From positions 1 to 59,003 of the forward strand of contig JAJFMT010000016.1 in NCBI GenBank assembly GCA_020696855.1: DNA of 59,003 bases, read 5' to 3'. The stretch is from Pseudobdellovibrio sp. GTDB taxonomy: Bacteria > Bdellovibrionota > Bdellovibrionia > Bdellovibrionales > Bdellovibrionaceae. The notes under the pieces were generated by a model. The model had not been told where the DNA came from. It saw nothing but the letters and a program-made list of their open reading frames with translations, and did no database searches. Positions 26,702 through 36,123 of the stretch are shown here, piece by piece (position 1 is the first letter of the stretch; every line of letters begins with the position of its first letter). The position numbers were made by a program, and so were the translations under genes.

Positions 26702-27442
26702 TCAGAATAAATATTTTAACTGCACACCGGCTGTTGGTGAAAGACCGTACTCTTCAATAATGCCCTCGATCTCACTTTCGGTTTCGCGCATTTGGCTGTT
26801 ACCTGAAGGAGTCGATTCATAGTTTGAAAGTCCGGTCTTTAAATTCACATCACTGCTAAGAACTTTCAAAAACCCGCCGCTGACATCAACAACCCAGTTC
26901 TGGTCAAAGCTCCACGAATAAGAGGCCTGCAATTCCAGAATCTGAATGCTCGAATCGATATGAACTTTAGAGCTTCGGCCGGCTGCGATTAATAAGGCGA
27001 TCAGCGTTGAGTAATCTCTTCCTGTTGAGGCGCGAAGAACCGAATTGATCTCTGCATCACCAGAAGCTTCCAGCATAGAGCCGGCCACTGTAAAATGAAA
27101 ACCCGTGCTTCTTCCTGTCAGATTGTAAGTCGAAGACAGGCGCCATAAAGAATTATTCTGAAAAGCCGCTTCAACCACATCACGGTAAGAGCCGTTCCCG
27201 CCAGATTCGGCGGCTACTTGCCCGATCAAAGAGTAAAAAGGCTGGGGCGTGATTCCGTATAAAAGATCAGCCTGAATGTGCTCATTAAAACTGTAACCGC
27301 CGCCGGCTCCTATGAACATTGGAACATTCACAATCACTTCAGGATAAAACGAGTGCGTAATTCTTTTTGTATTCTGAGCTGTTGCGTTCAGCGCAAATAA
27401 AATGAGAATCAGAAAACCAAGCCGGTTAATGAATTTAGCCAC
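26702..27442 (-). CDS. Outer-membrane beta-barrel-like protein
   Basis: I place the start at GTG 27442, giving a signal peptide (VAKFINRLGFLILILFALNATAQ). A longer frame from 27571 would run through a terminator at 27479-27514, so it is unlikely. The mature part has alternating strands and ends QLKYLF, with aromatic C terminus as in outer-membrane barrels. About 247 residues. The ribosome site is weak. Function unknown. Confidence 0.68.
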   Translation of the reverse strand: MAKFINRLGFLILILFALNATAQNTKRITHSFYPEVIVNVPMFIGAGGGYSFNEHIQADLLYGITPQPFYSLIGQVAAESGGNGSYRDVVEAAFQNNSLWRLSSTYNLTGRSTGFHFTVAGSMLEASGDAEINSVLRASTGRDYSTLIALLIAAGRSSKVHIDSSIQILELQASYSWSFDQNWVVDVSGGFLKVLSSDVNLKTGLSNYESTPSGNSQMRETESEIEGIIEEYGLSPTAGVQLKYLF

Positions 27443-27478
27443 GAGTGAAGAATAATAATTTTCACAGGAGCTGGCTAT

Positions 27479-27514
27479 AAAAAAAGGGACAGATGATTGA
27501 ACCACCTGTCCCTT
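27479..27514 (-). terminator. Rho-independent terminator downstream of GST
   Basis: AAGGGACAG (27484-27492) pairs with CTGTCCCTT (27506-27514). The seven-A run at 27479-27485 gives a U-run on the minus strand. A second hairpin, around 27545-27595, precedes it. Together they end the GST transcript. Confidence 0.85.
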
Positions 27515-27606
27515 AAACAACATAAAACACTTTCGATACGTTAACACACGCCTAAAGCGTGATACGCACAAGCCTAAGGCGGGCCTGTGCGGAAAAAACT
27601 AAATAA

Positions 27607-28197
27607 CTATTTTCCCATGTCTGCCGCAACAGTGCGCGCGATAGCAGGACGGGTACCAAGGCGTTCACAGTAACCCAAGATCGCCGGGAAGCGGCCCATG
27701 TCTAAGCCAAGATCTTTTGTCCAGCTGATTACAACGTAGCAGTAGATGTCAGCAATAGTGTACTGATTGCCAGCCAGGTAAGGAGTACGGCCTAAAATTG
27801 AATTTAATACTTCCAATTTTCTTGTTGTGATCGCTTTGTGAAAAGTGCGTGTCTCTTCAGAAATATCTTTCACCCAGAAAACACTCAGTGTTTGATAAAT
27901 TTCAGTTGCAACAAAGTTTACAGCTTCAAGAGTTTTGTAGCGCTCCCAAGTTCCTACGCGCGGTAATAATCCGCCTTCAGGTTTTTGGTCAGCTAAGTAT
28001 TGCATAACAACAGCACACTCAGTAAGAACCTGACCGTTGTCTAAAACAAGAGTCGGAACTTTACCTTGTGGGTTGTGTTTCAATAATTCAGTACGGTCAG
28101 AAAAATTGGTTCTAACGATATCGCAAGCCAGTCCCAGTTCATTGATAACGATTGCTGCCGCTTGAGATCCGCAATGAGGCGCATGAAATAATCTCAT
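27607..28197 (-). CDS. Glutathione S-transferase
   Basis: A 196-aa GST with a thioredoxin-like N-terminal domain (MRLFHAPHCGSQAA, NPQGKVPTLVLDNG, LTECAVVMQYLA) and the C-terminal helical domain (PYLAGNQYTIADIYCYVV). The CGSQA region resembles the beta-class Cys-containing active site and the N-terminal NPQGKVP holds the cis-Pro. It conjugates glutathione to electrophiles. Monocistronic, with two hairpins downstream. Confidence 0.93.
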   Translation of the reverse strand: MRLFHAPHCGSQAAAIVINELGLACDIVRTNFSDRTELLKHNPQGKVPTLVLDNGQVLTECAVVMQYLADQKPEGGLLPRVGTWERYKTLEAVNFVATEIYQTLSVFWVKDISEETRTFHKAITTRKLEVLNSILGRTPYLAGNQYTIADIYCYVVISWTKDLGLDMGRFPAILGYCERLGTRPAIARTVAADMGK

Positions 28198-28334
28198 AAA
28201 AACTCCTTTTTAATTTTGTTTAGTGAGGTGTATGTTCTCGCACCGGACACGCGCTAAAGGAAGTCCAGTTTACAAGTTCTGGTTTAAACTCAACATTACG
28301 CTTGGCACCATTAAAGAACGGTTAAGAGCAGAAA

Positions 28335-28991
28335 TTGGACTTTGAAACGCAAGTTGAGTATTTTTCAGTAGTTATGAGTTCTCAAACTTTGCAGTCATTA
28401 AAAATCGTATTGGCCTCTCCGGAATTCGTGGAGCTTAAAGAATCAGCCGCGTTCCGTATCGACCTGAAATACGCCACTGAAGATAATTTCATGAACGAGA
28501 ACGTTTACGGCGAATTCAACCGCGCATTTTTACATGAACATGCGGCCGCCAAACTTCAGGTCGCGGCTCAGCTGTTAAAGCAAAAAAAACCGAACTATAA
28601 ATTTATTATTTACGATGTGCTTCGTCCGCGCTCTGTTCAGTGGATCATGTGGCGAAAGGTAGAAGGCACGTATCAGCAGGATTACATCGCAAATCCTGAA
28701 AGAGGTTCCAACCATAACTTCGGAATGGCCGTAGACCTTTCGATCTTAGACGAAAACGGAAACGTGCTCGACATGGGAACCGGTTTTGATGAATTCGACG
28801 AGATGTCTCAGCCCCGTCATGAAGAAAAATATCTGGCTGAAAAAAAGTTAAGTGTTCAATGCCATGAAAACCGTTTGCTTCTACGCGAATGCATGGAAAC
28901 CGCGGGCTTCAAGCAACTGGCTTCTGAGTGGTGGCACTTCGATGCGCTTCCGCGCGCTGAAATCCGCGAACGTTTTAAAATTGTCGAGTAA
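28335..28991 (+). CDS. D-alanyl-D-alanine dipeptidase (VanX/peptidase M15D-like)
   Basis: The zinc site is visible: SNHNFGMAVD (His127, Asp134) and EWWHF (Glu198, His201), plus DVLRP with a conserved Arg (about 97). VanX-type enzymes cut D-Ala-D-Ala. No signal peptide is present, so it is likely a cytoplasmic enzyme that recycles the wall dipeptide, matching the AmpG in this window. TTG 28335 is the start used here; ATG 28374 is an alternative. Its stop overlaps the next ATG by one base. Confidence 0.88.
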   Translation: MDFETQVEYFSVVMSSQTLQSLKIVLASPEFVELKESAAFRIDLKYATEDNFMNENVYGEFNRAFLHEHAAAKLQVAAQLLKQKKPNYKFIIYDVLRPRSVQWIMWRKVEGTYQQDYIANPERGSNHNFGMAVDLSILDENGNVLDMGTGFDEFDEMSQPRHEEKYLAEKKLSVQCHENRLLLRECMETAGFKQLASEWWHFDALPRAEIRERFKIVE

Positions 28992-29209
28992 TGAAAATCA
29001 CCGTTTCTGTTAAACCCAACAGCCGCACAGAAAAAGTCGAGCAGGCAGCGGATGGCAGCTATTTGGTTAAAGTCAACGCTCCGCCAAGTGAAGGAAAAGC
29101 CAACGAACGTGTGATAGAACTCCTGTCAGATTACTTTAAAGTGCCCAAAAGCCGTATTGAGCTGGCTTCTGGTGCAAAATCAAAGAAAAAGGTTTTCAAG
29201 ATCGGGTGA
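28991..29209 (+). CDS. DUF167 (YggU) family protein
   Basis: A 72-aa protein with VKPNSRTEKVEQ, VNAPPSEGKANERVIELLS and IELASGAKSKKKVFKI, the complete DUF167 pattern. The function is not known in any organism. It overlaps the stop of the dipeptidase gene (TAATG). Confidence 0.94.
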   Translation: MKITVSVKPNSRTEKVEQAADGSYLVKVNAPPSEGKANERVIELLSDYFKVPKSRIELASGAKSKKKVFKIG

Positions 29210-29260
29210 CGGGCTGAATTAATATGTGACTGGCCCGCACGGTGATGCTACCTAAAGAGC

Positions 29261-31141
29261 GTGAACTTAACTCTCAGCCAAACCGCAAAACTTTTAAAAA
29301 TATCCTCAGCTACGGTTAAAAACTGGCTGCGCGCCGGAGTTTTAGAGTCCACCGATGTTTTACACGTCAGGGAAACTAAAAAAAATATCGAAAGCGGAAT
29401 TCTGAAGAGACTGCAAAAAGGCGCCAACAAACATCAAAGCCGCAAACTTCACACGCATACTGAGTTATTGTCGAATGCAGAGAATGCCGAAGCTTTAAAG
29501 CCGTTGACCGAAAAGTTCTTCAAAGAAAAAAAAGAGTTACTACTGGCTGTTTACTTACGTCAGTTGGTTGAAGCAAAACTTGCCGGTTATAAAAATAAAA
29601 AATTTATTTTAAATAATAAATTGAAAAAAGAACTGCAGGCATGGGATCTTGATCTGAACTCCGCTTTTGTTCACCAGATTTACAACAGTGTTTCAGCGTC
29701 CCAAGCCGACTTTTCAGACAATTTGCTAAGCTACCTTCATCAATCTTTGAATCAAACATCATCCAAACAGGATCTGGGGGCGTATTACACTCCGGTCTCT
29801 GCGGTGAAGATAGCCTTAAGTTGCATTAAGCAAAAAGCAGAAATCTGTGACCCTTGTTGCGGGTCAGGAAATTTTCTAGTTGAAGCCTACCAGAAAATAA
29901 AAAAGCTGGGGTGGCCTTCTGCAGAAAATTACATCTTCGGTTATGACTGCGATCCACTGGCTGTGCTGATCGCACGCGCGAACCTGACTCTGGCCTCTGA
30001 GAATAAAATAGATGTCGTGTCAGCGGTTCAAAAGCGTGATTTCCTGCAGAACAGGCCGATGGAAGAATTCGGTTACATCGTGACAAACCCGCCCTGGGGG
30101 TCGTACGCAAAAAAAACACAGACGGCCAAGCTGCAGAAGAAATTCGGGCTAGCGAAAACCAAAGACTCTTTTTCGTTTTTTCTGGCGGCTTCTTTACAGA
30201 CAATGAAACATAATGGTTCCGGTGCATTTATTTTGCCGGTTTCTTTTATGAATGTCGCCGCACATGCAGAAATCAGAAGATTTCTTTTTTCAAATTGCAC
30301 CGTTACTGAAATAAAGCTGTTGCCGGAAAAGTTTTCCGGAGTGATGACATCATCCGTTTTGGTTAATGTAAAAAACTGCAAACCAGCCTTAAATCATGAA
30401 ATCGTTATCACCTCAGAAAGCAGCTGCCGCGTGCGGAATGTTGATTTGCTAAAAACCAAAGCTGCCATATTGCCCCTGAATAACGACAAAGAGAGCTTAT
30501 CAGTAATCAATGAAATTGAATCTTGCGGCGTTAAGACTTTAAGAGGCCAAAGCCTGTGGGGTCTTGGACTTGTAACGGGTAATAATGAGAAATATTTATT
30601 CGAATCCGCTGCAAAAGGACGTGCTCCCGTTATCACAGGAGGCCAGGTGTTCAGATTCAAACAACCTGAAGCCGGAACTTTCTGTGACTCAGACATTTCA
30701 CAGTTTCAGCAGGCTGCGCCGGTGGAGGTTTACCGTGCGGCAAAAAAACTAGTGTACCGGTTCATCGCAAAAGAGCTGGTCTTTGCCATCGATACCAAAA
30801 AGCTTTTCACTCTAAACAGTGCAAACATTTTAATTCCTACCGGTGACAATTATTCATGTGAGTTTCTGTGCGGGTTGTTTAACTCAAGGCTGGCGCAATA
30901 TTACTTTTCAAAAAAATATTCCAGTATCAAGGTGCTTCGGTCACATTTAGAAAGCTTCCCGTTGCCGGCATTTAATCAGAAGCTTTTTGCCCAAATTGAG
31001 ACCTGTGTTTTGCAATTGCAAAACGGTTATGACCGGCAGCTCGCAAATGAACTGGATGAATCTATTTTAAAGGCCTATGGCTTATCAAAGAAATCCAGCG
31101 ACTCAATTATGTCTTACAGAATAAATGAGGCATTTAACTGA
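29261..31141 (+). CDS. Orphan N6-adenine DNA methyltransferase with N-terminal HTH
   Basis: A 626-aa protein. Residues 1-25 (LTLSQTAKLLKISSATVKNW) form a MerR-like helix-turn-helix. The methyltransferase core has LGAYYTP, motif I with Asp197 in CDPCCGSGNF and motif IV NPPW with Asn276, the gamma-class order. A C-terminal TaqI-like specificity region (ASLFNSRLAQYYFS-like segments) follows. No nuclease domain or partner is seen. It is coupled to rlmN by a TGATG overlap, so DNA and rRNA methylation are made from one message. The GTG start at 29261 has an AAAGAG site. Confidence 0.85.
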   Translation: MNLTLSQTAKLLKISSATVKNWLRAGVLESTDVLHVRETKKNIESGILKRLQKGANKHQSRKLHTHTELLSNAENAEALKPLTEKFFKEKKELLLAVYLRQLVEAKLAGYKNKKFILNNKLKKELQAWDLDLNSAFVHQIYNSVSASQADFSDNLLSYLHQSLNQTSSKQDLGAYYTPVSAVKIALSCIKQKAEICDPCCGSGNFLVEAYQKIKKLGWPSAENYIFGYDCDPLAVLIARANLTLASENKIDVVSAVQKRDFLQNRPMEEFGYIVTNPPWGSYAKKTQTAKLQKKFGLAKTKDSFSFFLAASLQTMKHNGSGAFILPVSFMNVAAHAEIRRFLFSNCTVTEIKLLPEKFSGVMTSSVLVNVKNCKPALNHEIVITSESSCRVRNVDLLKTKAAILPLNNDKESLSVINEIESCGVKTLRGQSLWGLGLVTGNNEKYLFESAAKGRAPVITGGQVFRFKQPEAGTFCDSDISQFQQAAPVEVYRAAKKLVYRFIAKELVFAIDTKKLFTLNSANILIPTGDNYSCEFLCGLFNSRLAQYYFSKKYSSIKVLRSHLESFPLPAFNQKLFAQIETCVLQLQNGYDRQLANELDESILKAYGLSKKSSDSIMSYRINEAFN

Positions 31142-32175
31142 TGACTTCGTTCTATTCTCTTAACTTCGACGATTTGAAAAGCCTGCTTGCGCAAAACGGC
31201 CTTCCTGAAGCGGGCGCGGCCTTATTGTACAACTGGCATTATAAGAAAAACCAGCGTACGACATTACTGAATCAAAAACTTTCGCAGAAGTCGCGCGCTT
31301 TTATCTATTCGGAACTTAATTTTGATTTACCTGAAATAAATTTTGTCAGCCAATCACAGGATAAAACCGTAAAATTTTTATTTAAGCTTCACGATGGCCG
31401 TACAGTTGAAAGTGTGCTGATTCCGTTTCAGCAAAAATACACGTTATGTTTATCATCGCAGGTCGGTTGCGGAATGAACTGCGCTTTTTGTTATACCGGC
31501 AAGCAGGGGTTCACCCGGCATTTAGCAACTGAAGAAATTGTCGGGCAGTTTATGCAGGCCAAACAATGGCTGACAGAAAACCGGCCGGGAGATGACCGTG
31601 TTCTTAATATCGTATTCATGGGGCAGGGCGAGCCGCTTCATAATTTTGACTCGGTAAAAAAAGCGGTCGAAATTTTTCTTTCGCAGTACGGATTAAGCCT
31701 GGCTTGCCATAAAATCACCGTTTCAACATCCGGCTATCTTCCGGGGTTAGAGCGATGGAAGAATGAAATGCCGAATGTGAATGTGGCCTTGTCACTGCAT
31801 TCCCCATTTACCGAAAAACGTAACGAGCTGATTCCGATAAACAGAAAGTATCCGCTGGCGGATGTGGTGAAAGTCATAGAATCCATTCCTGAAGGAGAAA
31901 AGCGCTTTGCTACATACGAATACCTGATGATCGACGGTTTCAACGACGCACTCGACGACGCTGAAGCCACAGGCCGGTTGCTGGCGGGGGGTAAGGCCTT
32001 CGTTAACCTGATTCCATTCAACCCGTTTCCGGGAAGCATTTACAAACGTCCTTCACGCGAAAAGATCGAAGCCTTTCGCGATGTTCTCGAAAAATTCAAT
32101 GTCCCGGTCACAATTCGCACGACCAAAGGCGACGAAATTCTTGCTGCCTGTGGCCAGCTGAATACCCGGTCTTGA
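31141..32175 (+). CDS. rlmN: 23S rRNA (adenine2503-C2)-methyltransferase (radical SAM)
   Basis: A 344-aa radical SAM enzyme with the cluster motif Cys110-Cys114-Cys117 (CGMNCAFCYTGKQG). The C-terminal Cys337 in AACGQL is the methyl-transfer Cys of RlmN/Cfr. FMGQGEPLHNFD and NVALSLHSP also match. RlmN methylates A2503 of 23S rRNA and A37 of some tRNAs. Cfr-type C8 resistance methylation is less likely from the length and context. It is translated with the upstream DNA methyltransferase. Confidence 0.93.
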   Translation: MTSFYSLNFDDLKSLLAQNGLPEAGAALLYNWHYKKNQRTTLLNQKLSQKSRAFIYSELNFDLPEINFVSQSQDKTVKFLFKLHDGRTVESVLIPFQQKYTLCLSSQVGCGMNCAFCYTGKQGFTRHLATEEIVGQFMQAKQWLTENRPGDDRVLNIVFMGQGEPLHNFDSVKKAVEIFLSQYGLSLACHKITVSTSGYLPGLERWKNEMPNVNVALSLHSPFTEKRNELIPINRKYPLADVVKVIESIPEGEKRFATYEYLMIDGFNDALDDAEATGRLLAGGKAFVNLIPFNPFPGSIYKRPSREKIEAFRDVLEKFNVPVTIRTTKGDEILAACGQLNTRS

Positions 32176-32231
32176 ACTTTCAAAATCTCTGTTGAATCAA
32201 AGGTCCAGTCTAAATGGACTGGTTACTTTGA

Positions 32232-33020
32232 GTGTATCATCATCAAATAATGGCGAAGAAAAAGCAGCGATGGGTCGTTAAAGCAGGAAGTAATATGGTT
32301 TGCAGCGGAGGGCCTCTTTTGCTGAGGTCATGGGCGCAGCAAATTCTTCAATTAAAAAATGAATTCAATATCGAAATTATCTGGGTCACGTCAGGTGCGA
32401 TTTCTACGGCGCGCGAAAAATTAAAATTAAAAAAGAAAGAATCTTTGTTAAGTGAAAAGCAGGCGTTGTCTGCCATCGGGCAACCGGTGGTAATGGACTT
32501 GTACAATATGGCTTTGCAAGCGGAAGGGCTTCGTGGCGCGCAGATTTTACTGACCTACGATGATATGGCCAACGCCAAACGGCGCCATAATCTCAAAGGC
32601 ACACTCGAAACGTTATTAAAATGGAAGATCGTTCCCATCCTGAATGAAAACGACACCGTCGCGACTGAAGAAATTAAATTCGGTGATAATGATTCGTTGT
32701 CGGCTCGTGTTGCTATTCACGCTCATGCGGACCGCCTTGTGATCTTAACGGATGTAATCGGCTTATATGACTCTAATCCGATGGAAAATCCGAAAGCCCA
32801 GCTTATCCAGTCAGTTGATAAAATCACAAAAAAAGATCTCGCTAAGCCGGGCCTACGCGGGGGCAGCAGCCGTGGCACGGGTGGTATGTATTCAAAACTT
32901 CTTGCCGCGCAAATGGCAACAACTAAGGGTGTCGAAACTTTTTTAGTTAAGGGCGATACTCCGGCCGTTCTGGTTCAGTTAGCCAAAGGAGTGCAAATTG
33001 GCACACGAATCAAAGCTTAA
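32232..33020 (+). CDS. proB: Glutamate 5-kinase without PUA domain
   Basis: A 262-aa amino-acid kinase catalysing the first step of proline synthesis. VTSGAIS, GQPVVMDLYN, PILNENDTVATEEIKFGDND, LTDVIGLYDSNP and RGTGGMYSKLLAA are typical. The C-terminal PUA domain of E. coli ProB is missing. GTG 32232 or ATG 32250 is the start. It overlaps proA by 23 bp, forming a proB-proA operon. Confidence 0.92.
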   Translation: MYHHQIMAKKKQRWVVKAGSNMVCSGGPLLLRSWAQQILQLKNEFNIEIIWVTSGAISTAREKLKLKKKESLLSEKQALSAIGQPVVMDLYNMALQAEGLRGAQILLTYDDMANAKRRHNLKGTLETLLKWKIVPILNENDTVATEEIKFGDNDSLSARVAIHAHADRLVILTDVIGLYDSNPMENPKAQLIQSVDKITKKDLAKPGLRGGSSRGTGGMYSKLLAAQMATTKGVETFLVKGDTPAVLVQLAKGVQIGTRIKA

Positions 33021-34245
33021 AAAAATTCATCTGGCCGCTCGTGCGCTTCGTCTCAGTACCACTGAAACCAGAAACCGCGTTCTTCTGAAGGCGGCTGAGT
33101 TTTTGCTCGAAGAAGAAGAGACTATATTAAAAGCAAATATCAAAGATTTAAAGAAGCTCCCTTCAGATGTGAGTCCGGCATTTAAAGACCGTCTGACTTT
33201 AAATACGCAGCGTTTGTCTGCGATGGCAGAAAGTCTTCGTCAGGTGGCCGACTTACCTGACCCATTGGATGAAGAAGGCGAAAAGCGCGTTTTACGAAAC
33301 GGCCTTCAGTTAAAAAAAGTGCGCGCCCCACTCGGCGTTATCTTCATGATTTTTGAATCGCGTCCGAACGTGGCTATTGAAGCTTTCTCGATGGGTTTTA
33401 AATCGGGCAATGCCATGATTCTTCGCGGTGGTAAAGAAAGCCAGCACACAGTTGCGGTTCTTTATAAAATTTTACAAACAGCTTTGAAACAGGTCGGGCT
33501 TCCCGCCGATACTTTTTGGGGTATCACAGACCCCGATAGAAAAATCGTCAATCAACTTTTGCAGCAAAAAGAATTTATCGACGTGGTGGTTCCGCGCGGG
33601 GGCGAAGGCCTTATCAATTTTGTCGTGAATAACTCTTTGATTCCGATCATTAAAAATGACCGCGGGCTTTGCCATGTTTACGTTCACGACGGAGCGGACC
33701 TCGCTATGGCCGTAAATATAATTGTGAATGCCAAAACGCAAAGGCCGGCCGTGTGTAACTCAATGGAGACAATGCTGATTCACTCTTCTGTGGCTGAACA
33801 ATTGATTCCGATGCTGTACCAGCAAATGCAAAGCTTTAATGTGAAGTGGTTCGGCGATGCTAAAACCGTAAAAATTCTTAAAGGCTCTAAGAACGTTAAA
33901 AAAGCGTCTGAAAAAAACTGGAATACCGAATACCTGGATCAAATCGTTAACTGCAAAGTCGTTAACAGTGTCGAAGAAGCGATTGCTCATATTGATAAAT
34001 ACGGCAGTAAACATTCCGAATCAATTGTGACAGCCGATGCAAGTATTGCGCAGAAGTTTCAGCGAGAAATTGATGCGGCGGTCGTTTATTGGAATGCCTC
34101 GACACGGTTTACAGACGGTTTTGAATTCGGTCTCGGCGGAGAGCTGGGCATCAGCACACAAAAACTTCATGTACGCGGGCCGGTGGGTTTACAGGCTCTC
34201 ACAAATGAAAGATGGATAGCGACAGGCACCGGTCAGGTTCGCTGA
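32998..34245 (+). CDS. proA: Gamma-glutamyl phosphate reductase
   Basis: A 415-aa NADPH-dependent aldehyde dehydrogenase-fold enzyme that reduces glutamyl phosphate to glutamate semialdehyde. The active Cys253 lies in RPAVCNSMETMLIH, with VIFMIFESRPNVAIEA and GGEGLINFVV also conserved. The TTG start at 32998 is supported by AAAGGAG ending seven bases before it, inside proB. It receives its substrate from the ProB next door. Confidence 0.94.
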   Translation: MAHESKLKKIHLAARALRLSTTETRNRVLLKAAEFLLEEEETILKANIKDLKKLPSDVSPAFKDRLTLNTQRLSAMAESLRQVADLPDPLDEEGEKRVLRNGLQLKKVRAPLGVIFMIFESRPNVAIEAFSMGFKSGNAMILRGGKESQHTVAVLYKILQTALKQVGLPADTFWGITDPDRKIVNQLLQQKEFIDVVVPRGGEGLINFVVNNSLIPIIKNDRGLCHVYVHDGADLAMAVNIIVNAKTQRPAVCNSMETMLIHSSVAEQLIPMLYQQMQSFNVKWFGDAKTVKILKGSKNVKKASEKNWNTEYLDQIVNCKVVNSVEEAIAHIDKYGSKHSESIVTADASIAQKFQREIDAAVVYWNASTRFTDGFEFGLGGELGISTQKLHVRGPVGLQALTNERWIATGTGQVR

Positions 34246-34254
34246 TCCTCGAGC

Positions 34255-34275
34255 GGGCCGGATTACCGGCCAGCG
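34255..34275. other. GC-rich hairpin between proA and a convergent gene
   Basis: GGCCGG (34256-34261) pairs with CCGGCC (34266-34271) around ATTA. It is not followed by a clear T-run, so it may only weakly end transcription from either side. Confidence 0.4.
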
Positions 34276-34298
34276 TAGGGATCCTCTTTGAGCGACCC

Positions 34299-34673
34299 CT
34301 AATAAGCAATACTCTTATCGTAGTAATCCTTTGTCTCTACATAAACATCGATTTCACAGTTCGTTTCGTATGACATCCCGACAGAACTGTCATCTGCGGT
34401 ATCCGGATCAGGATTAAAAAGAATGAGTTCCGTTTTCAGACTTAAATCTTCGCAAGCCATGTCTCTGAACTTGAAGAACACCAGCGGTGTTCCTAAAGAG
34501 TATTTCTCTAAAAGTAACAGCTGTTGATCAGGATGAATCACCACGCCGTCAGCCATTTCAATTTTAAAAGCGGACCGGTAAAGATAATCGGCGTCGAGAT
34601 CGCTCCAGCTGATAGGCCCTGCTAACGCGCTAACAGTTGTTAAAATCACAGCTAAAAAGATTGAAATTTTCAT
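34299..34673 (-). CDS. Small exported protein of unknown function (124 aa)
   Basis: Signal peptide MKISIFLAVILTTVSALA, then a short beta-rich domain with two Cys (DMACEDLSL, YETNCEIDV), probably disulfide-bonded. The genes around it are convergent or divergent, so it is monocistronic. No family recognised. Confidence 0.65.
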   Translation of the reverse strand: MKISIFLAVILTTVSALAGPISWSDLDADYLYRSAFKIEMADGVVIHPDQQLLLLEKYSLGTPLVFFKFRDMACEDLSLKTELILFNPDPDTADDSSVGMSYETNCEIDVYVETKDYYDKSIAY

Positions 34674-34806
34674 AACTTTAATTTCCTATCGTACTTTTTC
34701 CTGAATACAGACAAAGCTTCTAAAAAATAGTCCAGAACCCCCTAAGATATCAACAGAATTATTGCCCGTAGTTTTTAGAACAAGTTAACTTGAAATCAGA
34801 GTTTAT

Positions 34807-36123
34807 ATGACTTTCAGCAAAAAAATTCTTCCGGCTTTGACTGCCTGCTTTATATTTTTCATCGCTTTAGAAGTAGGGCTTAATCTCATTGCGCCAATTT
34901 ACCGAAAGATCAACTTCATTGCACCGGATCCCGGCAAGTACACCGTGCTTGTACTGGGAGAGTCCACCAGTACAGACCTGGCGACTCAAAATCTGCGCTC
35001 TTGGGTGAAGCAGCTGAAAGAAATGCTTCCAACAGTGAATGGTGCTGAACCGCAGTTTGAAATCGTCAACCTATCGGAGCCAGGTATTACAACCACCATT
35101 CTCCTTTCAAAGCTGACTGACTACTTGAAAAGCGGGCACCCGCAGTTGGTCATTTCAATGATGGGAATTAATGATTCTCCGCACATCTGGTACCGCCAAC
35201 TTTCATTGATTCAGAATGAAAATAGACCCTTTCAATTAAAGACCATCCGGCTTTTAAAAGTGTTACTCAGCTATCAACGGCTGGAAAGCGCGCAGAAAAC
35301 GGTATCGGAATCTCCTGAAATTCAAAAACCAGCAAAGCCTCAATTAGACTACCCCGATATTGATAAACTGCTAAAAAAACTTCAGCTGACAAAGCAAGGT
35401 TCCGCCGCTTACAACGAAATTCTGCAAGGTATCGATGAATATCTGTCACTAAAACCTGACAACCAGAAGGCTCAGTTTTTGGGTTATTTAGCATTTCGGC
35501 TTAGCCCGGCGGATGACCGGCTTGAAGGATATGCCAAGTCTTACGAGCTCTTAAAAAAAAGTGTTTCTTTCAACGCATCTGAGGGTAGAAGATTAGAGCT
35601 ATCACTAAGCTTGGCCATGCGAATGAAACGCAAATCAGACTGCAAATTTTTGGTTCAGCAGGCCATGAAACAAGGCGCGCGCATCTCGCCGACCAGTTTA
35701 TCCAGACTCGCGGTTTGTAATCCTGAAGATAAAGAATTTATTAACGCCGTTTTAGAAAAAGACAACCCGGCATTTATTTTTGATGAAAGCGGACGGATTC
35801 CCACTTCTGAAAATTACAAATCTATTTTTAACTTACTAACGAGCCGTAATATTTGCTGGATCGCAATGAGTTACCCGAACCGGGATCTGCGAAATGCCAT
35901 TTTGCAGCTGAATGAATTGCCGGAATCAGGCACGAAATTCTTTACCATTGAAAATAAAAAGGCTTTTACTGAAGCCCAAAATGCAGAGGGCTATGATGGG
36001 CTGTTTATGGACCGCTTTGCCGGAGATTTCGGTCATCTTACGGAAAAAGGCGCAAATATAATCGCGCAAAACGTGCTTAACAAAATCCAGCAGCTTAAAG
36101 ACGGCCATCTTTGCGGCCTGTAA
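34807..36123 (+). CDS. Membrane-anchored SGNH hydrolase with a helical-repeat insertion
   Basis: An N-terminal anchor (about 9-30) precedes the SGNH pattern: VLVLGESTSTD (Ser53), SMMGINDSP (Asn122) and the C-terminal DFGHLTEKG (Asp407, His410). Between the blocks, about 150-330, is a helical insert with TPR-like periodicity (LKPDNQKAQFLGYLAFRLS, SVSFNASEGRRLELSLSLA). SGNH enzymes deacylate or deacetylate polysaccharides, lipids or esters. The insert may bind a partner at the periplasmic side. No neighbour shows its substrate. Confidence 0.8.
   Translation: MTFSKKILPALTACFIFFIALEVGLNLIAPIYRKINFIAPDPGKYTVLVLGESTSTDLATQNLRSWVKQLKEMLPTVNGAEPQFEIVNLSEPGITTTILLSKLTDYLKSGHPQLVISMMGINDSPHIWYRQLSLIQNENRPFQLKTIRLLKVLLSYQRLESAQKTVSESPEIQKPAKPQLDYPDIDKLLKKLQLTKQGSAAYNEILQGIDEYLSLKPDNQKAQFLGYLAFRLSPADDRLEGYAKSYELLKKSVSFNASEGRRLELSLSLAMRMKRKSDCKFLVQQAMKQGARISPTSLSRLAVCNPEDKEFINAVLEKDNPAFIFDESGRIPTSENYKSIFNLLTSRNICWIAMSYPNRDLRNAILQLNELPESGTKFFTIENKKAFTEAQNAEGYDGLFMDRFAGDFGHLTEKGANIIAQNVLNKIQQLKDGHLCGL

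Noticed and set aside
29261..31141. Possible complete restriction-modification system
   Set aside because: No nuclease motif or nuclease gene is seen on either side; the next gene is rlmN.
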